Source of the DNA: JAHFUA01 sp963808725
GTDB taxonomy: Bacteria > Acidobacteriota > Terriglobia > Terriglobales > Acidobacteriaceae
DNA length: 64,000 nucleotides
NCBI GenBank assembly: GCA_963808725.1
Contig: CAWEGO010000002.1
Coordinates: forward strand, 682,001 to 746,000
Reading direction: 5' to 3'
The notes under the pieces were generated by a model. That model ran no database searches and had not been told where the DNA came from. It saw nothing but the letters and a program-made list of their open reading frames with translations. Below, piece by piece: positions 60,166 to 64,000 of the stretch; positions within the stretch are counted from its first letter, which is position 1, and each line of letters starts with the position of its first letter. Position numbers and translations under genes: made by a program.

Positions 60166-60381
60166 ATGAAGCTGCACTATTACCCAGACACTGATTCGCT
60201 CTACATTGACCTCAACGCCAGGCCGAGCGCCGATTCTCGTGAGATTACCGAAGATCTGGTCGTCGATTTCGATTCCGATGGCCGTGTGGTCGGGATTGAC
60301 ATTCAGCACGCCTCCGAAATCATGGACTTGAAGACCCTGGAGACAGAGTCGCTGCCCGCCGGTAAGACGAAATTTGCCTAG
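60166..60381 (+). CDS. DUF2283 protein
   Basis: 71 residues. Start MKLHYYPDTDSLYIDLN, then TEDLVVDFDSDGRVVGIDIQ, the DUF2283 pattern. DUF2283 genes often follow DUF4258 genes as small pairs thought to be toxin-antitoxin-like. Here the partner is truncated, so it is an orphan. GGAGTAGGCA precedes the ATG. Confidence 0.82.
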   Translation: MKLHYYPDTDSLYIDLNARPSADSREITEDLVVDFDSDGRVVGIDIQHASEIMDLKTLETESLPAGKTKFA

Positions 60382-60508
60382 GCCGTGCGTTGGTCACGTT
60401 GCATCAACAGCCTCGGACTTCTCCGCCCCCCGAAAAAGAATCCTGACTGCGCTCCGAGCATCCTACTGGAGTACTTCCGCAAGGCTTTGGGAACACAGGA
60501 ATTGACTC

Positions 60509-61924
60509 ATGGCAGCCAGTCCTCAATCCAGATCCGACTCCTCAACGTTCGTGGCGCGGCCGCGTCTTCTGGACGAGCTGACCCGCATCCACCAGGCCGC
60601 ACAGAGAATCACCTCCACGCTCGACCTTGACTTGCTCATCGACCAGGTGGTCGGGGAAGTGGCGCGCACCTTCGGCTGCGTCGAGACTGCGATCTTCCTG
60701 CGTGACTTCGAAGCCAACGACATGGTGCTGGCCGGCGTCCGGGGTTGCACCACCCACGGCAAGGGCGCGCGGGTGAAGATCGGCAAGCAGGGCATGGTGG
60801 GCTGGGTCGCGGCCACCGGGGAGACGCGCTACGCTCCCGACGTCCGCAGGGACCCGTTTTACATCGCGTGCGAACCGGGCACGCTCAGCGAACTCGACAT
60901 TCCCCTCAAGGTGCGCGGGCAAGTGATCGGCGTTTTCAGCACGACCTGGCCCGAACTGGATGCCTTCCCGCTCGAGCAAAGGCAACTTCTGGAGGTGCTG
61001 GCAGGGCACATCGCCATCGCCATCGAGAACGCGCGGCTGTTTCAGCAGGAGCGACTGGAGCGCCAGCGCTTTCTGGACGACGCCGAAGAAGCCCGCCAGA
61101 TCCAGCAAGCGCTGTTTCCGCAATCATCACCGTTCATTCCCGGATTTGCCATTCAGGGGCTGTGCGCGCCCGCGGGCGCCGTCAGCGGCGATTGGTACGA
61201 CTTCATCCAACTCGCCGGCGGACGCTGGGGGCTGGTGCTGGCGGATGTGTCCGGCAAGGGCATGGCGGCGGCGCTGCTGATGTCGGCCACGCGCCGGCTG
61301 GTGCGCTCGCTGGCGGAAACCATCCCGCAGCAACGCCGTCCGTTGCGGCTCGCCGATCGCAGATCCGGCAAACATGATCGGTCCGGCCGTCAGTTATCGT
61401 TAGGTCTTCTTGACGAAGAGGCTGGACTCGCGCAACTTCCGCTAACCGATCTTCAAAGTGAACGCGAACCTGGTGTCGGAGCCGCCAGCCCGGGCGAACT
61501 GCTGGCGCGCGTCAACTGGAGCATCATGGACGAGCTGCCCGCGGGCAAGTACGTCACCATGATCTACGGGGTGCTCGATCCGGCGCAGCGCACCTTCACC
61601 TTCGCCAACGCCGGACATCCCTGGCCTCTGCTGGTGGACAAAGCCGGGGCACGCTCGATTCCCACTCGCGAAGGAATTCCGCTAGGACTAAGTCCGGGCA
61701 GGTACAGCGAGGAGACGGTGACGCTTGCGCCCGGAGCGCGCCTGCTGTTCTATAGCGACGGCATCACGGAAGCCAGCGATGGGAGCGAAGAGTACGGCAC
61801 CGATCGCCTGGTCTCGCATCTCTCCCGGCCCGACACCTGCGCCGAAACCTTGCTCGATGACGTGCGCACTTTCTGCCACGGCTCCTTCGCCGACGATGCG
61901 ACGGTGATCCTGGTCCGCGCGTAA
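60509..61924 (+). CDS. GAF + SpoIIE-type PP2C phosphatase with internal insert
   Basis: 471 residues. GAF domain ~20-180 (ITSTLDLDLLIDQVVGEV, GMVGWVAATGETRYAPDV), linker helix (EEARQIQQALFPQ) and phosphatase from ~220 (GAVSGDWYDFIQL, LVLADVSGKGMAAALLMS, FANAGHPWPLL, RLLFYSDGITEASDGSEEYG, DDATVILVRA). Between LVRSLAE and SPGELLARVN about 50 residues (TIPQQRRPLRLADRRSGK.. to ..EPGVGAA) do not fit the family and have unlike base composition, so they look inserted in frame. Active-site acids flank it. Confidence 0.82.
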   Translation: MAASPQSRSDSSTFVARPRLLDELTRIHQAAQRITSTLDLDLLIDQVVGEVARTFGCVETAIFLRDFEANDMVLAGVRGCTTHGKGARVKIGKQGMVGWVAATGETRYAPDVRRDPFYIACEPGTLSELDIPLKVRGQVIGVFSTTWPELDAFPLEQRQLLEVLAGHIAIAIENARLFQQERLERQRFLDDAEEARQIQQALFPQSSPFIPGFAIQGLCAPAGAVSGDWYDFIQLAGGRWGLVLADVSGKGMAAALLMSATRRLVRSLAETIPQQRRPLRLADRRSGKHDRSGRQLSLGLLDEEAGLAQLPLTDLQSEREPGVGAASPGELLARVNWSIMDELPAGKYVTMIYGVLDPAQRTFTFANAGHPWPLLVDKAGARSIPTREGIPLGLSPGRYSEETVTLAPGARLLFYSDGITEASDGSEEYGTDRLVSHLSRPDTCAETLLDDVRTFCHGSFADDATVILVRA

Positions 61925-61941
61925 CCCTAGCAATGATCCTA

Positions 61942-62071
61942 AAGTCTGTCATGCTGAGCGAGTGCGGGCCGGTGTTGCCCGCACGAGTCGAAGCACCCCT
62001 ACCGTGTGGTAAGGAGTAGGGGTCCTTCGACTCGCGCGCCAAAATCGGGCGCGCTCGCTCAGGATGACAGG
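61942..62071. repeat. Dispersed GTCATGCTGAGCGAG...CTCAGGATGACAG repeat
   Basis: Inverted ends GTCATGCTGAGCGAG and CTCGCTCAGGATGAC enclose shorter inverted pairs, GCGGGC..GCCCGC and CACCCCTACC..GGAGTAGGGGTC. It looks like a complete copy of the dispersed family. Confidence 0.6.
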
Positions 62072-62088
62072 GGAGGGTTCAACCACCA

Positions 62089-62517
62089 CTACTGCTGCCG
62101 GGCCCGGTGCTCTTTGAGGATGCAGCGATCCATCACCACGAAGATGCCGGCCTGGCGCGCCTTTTCCGCGGCCTGCTCGTGAATGACGCCCTCCTGCATC
62201 CACACGGCGGGAACCGCAAGAGCGATCGCCTGGTCCACCACCTCAGGGACGAACTCCGAGCGGCGGAAGATATCCACTAGGTCGATCTTCTCCGGCACGT
62301 CCTTCAGCGACGCGTAGGCCTTCTCGCCCAGCGCGCTTTGGATATTGGGATTGACCGGAATGATGCGGTACCCCTGCTGCTGCATGTACAGAGCCACGCC
62401 GTGGCTGGGACGTAATGGCCTATTGGAAAGCCCTACCACCGCGATGGTTCTCGCCGTCTTCAGCAAATCGCCAATGGGATCAGAAGCGCTGGCAGGCAAA
62501 GTGGCACTCCGGTTCAA
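62089..62517 (-). CDS. CoA-binding domain protein (YccU-like)
   Basis: 142 residues. Rossmann-type CoA-binding domain: TIAVVGLSNRPLRPSHGVALY, YRIIPVNPN, SLKDVPEKIDLVDIFRR, VWMQEGVIHEQA, FVVMDRCI. Closely related to E. coli YccU. Function unknown. Confidence 0.87.
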   Translation of the reverse strand: MNRSATLPASASDPIGDLLKTARTIAVVGLSNRPLRPSHGVALYMQQQGYRIIPVNPNIQSALGEKAYASLKDVPEKIDLVDIFRRSEFVPEVVDQAIALAVPAVWMQEGVIHEQAAEKARQAGIFVVMDRCILKEHRARQQ

Positions 62518-62538
62518 CTCCTGATTCTATGGGGTACG

Positions 62539-63678
62539 TCACCGCATTCCGGCGGCGATTTTCTTCTGGTTGTAGAGTTTGGTGGCCAGCTTGCGGATGG
62601 TCTCGGGGATGTTCTTGTTGGCCACCAGCACTCTCAGGTCGTTGAGCAGCAGATGGGGGAGCAGCGTCAGCGAGATATCAATAGGCGAGCGCGGATTGTT
62701 CACCAGCGCCTTCACCACGGCGTAGGACTTCATGAACTTGCGCTTCAGGGTGATACCGCGCAGCACGCTCTCCTGTACATTGCGCATGGAGGCTAAGACC
62801 TCGACCTCATTCTCCGCCAGCTTGGGAGATTCCAGCACGGCCAGCGCCACCACCTTGCAGCCGTCACGGATGAGGATGAAGCGCTCTTCGCGGCTTCCCT
62901 TCATGGCCAATTGAACGCGCGCGGAGACGCCGAGCGTGGCGATTCGCTGCAGGGTGGAGAGACGCTTTTGCTGGACGGGATCGGCAGCGGCCTGAGCCGC
63001 ATGGGCCTGGATCGCCGGCAGGACTTCGAGGGTACAGATGGCGTCATCAAGCGGCGCAGCATGGTCGCTGTCACCGAAGCCCAGGCCGAGAATGTCGCCT
63101 TTGAGCGCGACCAGGGCGAACGGTTTTCCCTCTTCGGCCGCGATCTCGGCCGCGTGCGCCACTTCGTAGTCGGTGGATTCGTCAGGCTGAAGCGGTTCCG
63201 CTTGCTGGCCGAGGAGCGCCAGCAACTCACGCACGCGCACGGCTTCGCGGTCCTCCAGACGCTGGTTGCCGGCGAGGGCGTGCAGCAGGTTGGCGGTGGT
63301 CTGCACCCGTGTGCTGGCGAGCACGAGGGGAATGATCTCGCGCGAAGCGTGGTGCGCAATCTCCGCCACCCGCGATTCGGGTACCGCGGGATTCTCCAGC
63401 AGAGCCGGCAACAGGCGCGGCCGCAGGTTCTCCGGCTTGCTGAGGTAATCGAGCACCGCCGGGCAAGCCTGGGGATCGGCAGCGGTAGCCAGCGACGAGG
63501 CCTCGTCCCAGCCCGCCAGAGTCATCCGCGATTGCTCGGAAAAGACGGGGTTGGCGGTGAGGTGAACCAGGATCTCGATCATCTCCGCCGGGGGCAGAGC
63601 CAGCGCGCCCTTGGACGCCGCGCGCATAAGATTGGCCGGTACCGCCGACTGGCGGATGAGCTCGATCATTCGCGCCAT
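62539..63678 (-). CDS. Helical-repeat hypothetical protein (379 aa)
   Basis: Almost all helical with HEAT-like repeats of the form (P)A(V)LDYLSKPENLRPRLLPALLENPAV and ...LLPHLLLNDLRVLVANKNIP. AAGGGG lies eight bases before the ATG, ten bases after the RodZ-like gene. Probably a scaffolding or regulatory protein; no family recognised. Confidence 0.65.
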   Translation of the reverse strand: MARMIELIRQSAVPANLMRAASKGALALPPAEMIEILVHLTANPVFSEQSRMTLAGWDEASSLATAADPQACPAVLDYLSKPENLRPRLLPALLENPAVPESRVAEIAHHASREIIPLVLASTRVQTTANLLHALAGNQRLEDREAVRVRELLALLGQQAEPLQPDESTDYEVAHAAEIAAEEGKPFALVALKGDILGLGFGDSDHAAPLDDAICTLEVLPAIQAHAAQAAADPVQQKRLSTLQRIATLGVSARVQLAMKGSREERFILIRDGCKVVALAVLESPKLAENEVEVLASMRNVQESVLRGITLKRKFMKSYAVVKALVNNPRSPIDISLTLLPHLLLNDLRVLVANKNIPETIRKLATKLYNQKKIAAGMR

Positions 63679-63688
63679 AGTGGACCCC

Positions 63689-64000
63689 TTAGCGTTGCAC
63701 GCCGGCGGCGGTGAGGGTCAGCGTAGCCATCTGGTTTTCGTCTCCGAAAGGTGGCACCGGCTGGCCGTTGAAGAAGACTTCCACCCCCGCCGCATTCCCC
63801 GTCTTGATGACCACTTGTTTGGTGGCGCGCACGCGCTTCTCCGCCGGCGGGACCAGCACGCCTTCGCTGGTCAATTTACCGTCGGCCACGATCTGCACCC
63901 AGGCATCCTCGGTGGCGCGGATCTGCACCACGAAGTCGGAAGACCGTGCTGGCGGGGGTGGGGATGGGGCAGCAGCCGGCGCCCGCGGGGGCGGGGATGG
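63689..64000 (-). CDS. RodZ-like DUF4115 protein, 3' part (runs off the window)
   Basis: The last ~104 codons only. A Pro/Ala-rich linker (APSPPPPARSS) leads to a DUF4115 domain: VQIRATEDAWVQIVADGKLT, RATKQVVIKTGNAAGVEVFFNG. In RodZ this periplasmic domain is at the end of a HTH-TM protein linked to cell-shape control. The HTH and membrane parts lie beyond base 64000. Confidence 0.75.
   Translation of the reverse strand, partial: PSPPPRAPAAAPSPPPPARSSDFVVQIRATEDAWVQIVADGKLTSEGVLVPPAEKRVRATKQVVIKTGNAAGVEVFFNGQPVPPFGDENQMATLTLTAAGVQR

Noticed and set aside
1..64000. tRNA or rRNA genes
   Set aside because: I looked through the larger gaps for acceptor/T-loop patterns and rRNA blocks and recognised none; a tRNAscan run would settle it.

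Overview
The window is about 60% G+C. It reads like a chromosome segment of an acidobacterium (Terriglobia/Koribacter-like). This placement is an inference from gene content: a DUF1501/DUF1800 pair, futalosine-pathway menaquinone genes (mqnA, mqnC, mqnD), an Nramp/MgtE-N locus, and abundant short heptameric intergenic repeats. I recognised no rRNA, tRNA or CRISPR array.

Layout. 1-2233: Rieske protein, OprB-type porin, small ORF. 2312-6184: a magnesium locus on the minus strand (M-box riboswitch, 31-aa membrane peptide, divergent Nramp protein, 58-aa membrane protein, MgtE-type sensor protein), divergent from an RcnR-like metal repressor whose candidate operator overlaps both promoters. 6336-14923: secreted and envelope proteins (carboxymuconolactone decarboxylase-like, DUF1501, DUF1800, GAF/HD-GYP, HAD, M49-like peptidase). 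15569-24902: thioesterase, an operon pepP / 52-aa membrane protein / bioY / mqnD / doxX, a GT2 synthase, mqnC, mqnA and dprA. 24962-35501: four-helix bundle protein, topA, ispG, DUF72, CAP protein, two peptide-type ABC permeases and a CNNM/CorC protein. 35745-39421: an accessory stretch with an unassigned gene plus a HEPN/AbiU2-like gene, a mazEF-type module and a TIGR01777 epimerase. 40000-42239: PilB/GspE ATPase with an overlapping PilZ gene. 42351-48887: an accessory and mobile region (DUF3800 gene, an IS1-like transposase split by an IS21 element, a two-gene unit of unknown function). 49096-64000: RNase HI, phosphodiesterase, PilZ, transposon remnants, two SpoIIE-type phosphatases, YdcF, TsaC, TrmH/SpoU, RarA, an IS110 element, a DUF4258/DUF2283 remnant, a CoA-binding protein and the end of a RodZ-like gene.

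Three conserved genes (dprA, ispG and the FHA-GAF-SpoIIE phosphatase) are each broken by what looks like one extra base. Either the assembly has indel errors or the genes are decaying.

The most interesting system is the magnesium locus. An M-box RNA, a divergent Nramp without the usual soft-metal ligands, a free-standing MgtE-N/CBS module and two micro-membrane proteins sit together under what looks like dual RNA and repressor control. Second is a pervasive set of heptamer/octamer repeats that intrude into gene ends. Third is the HEPN/AbiU2-like gene pair.
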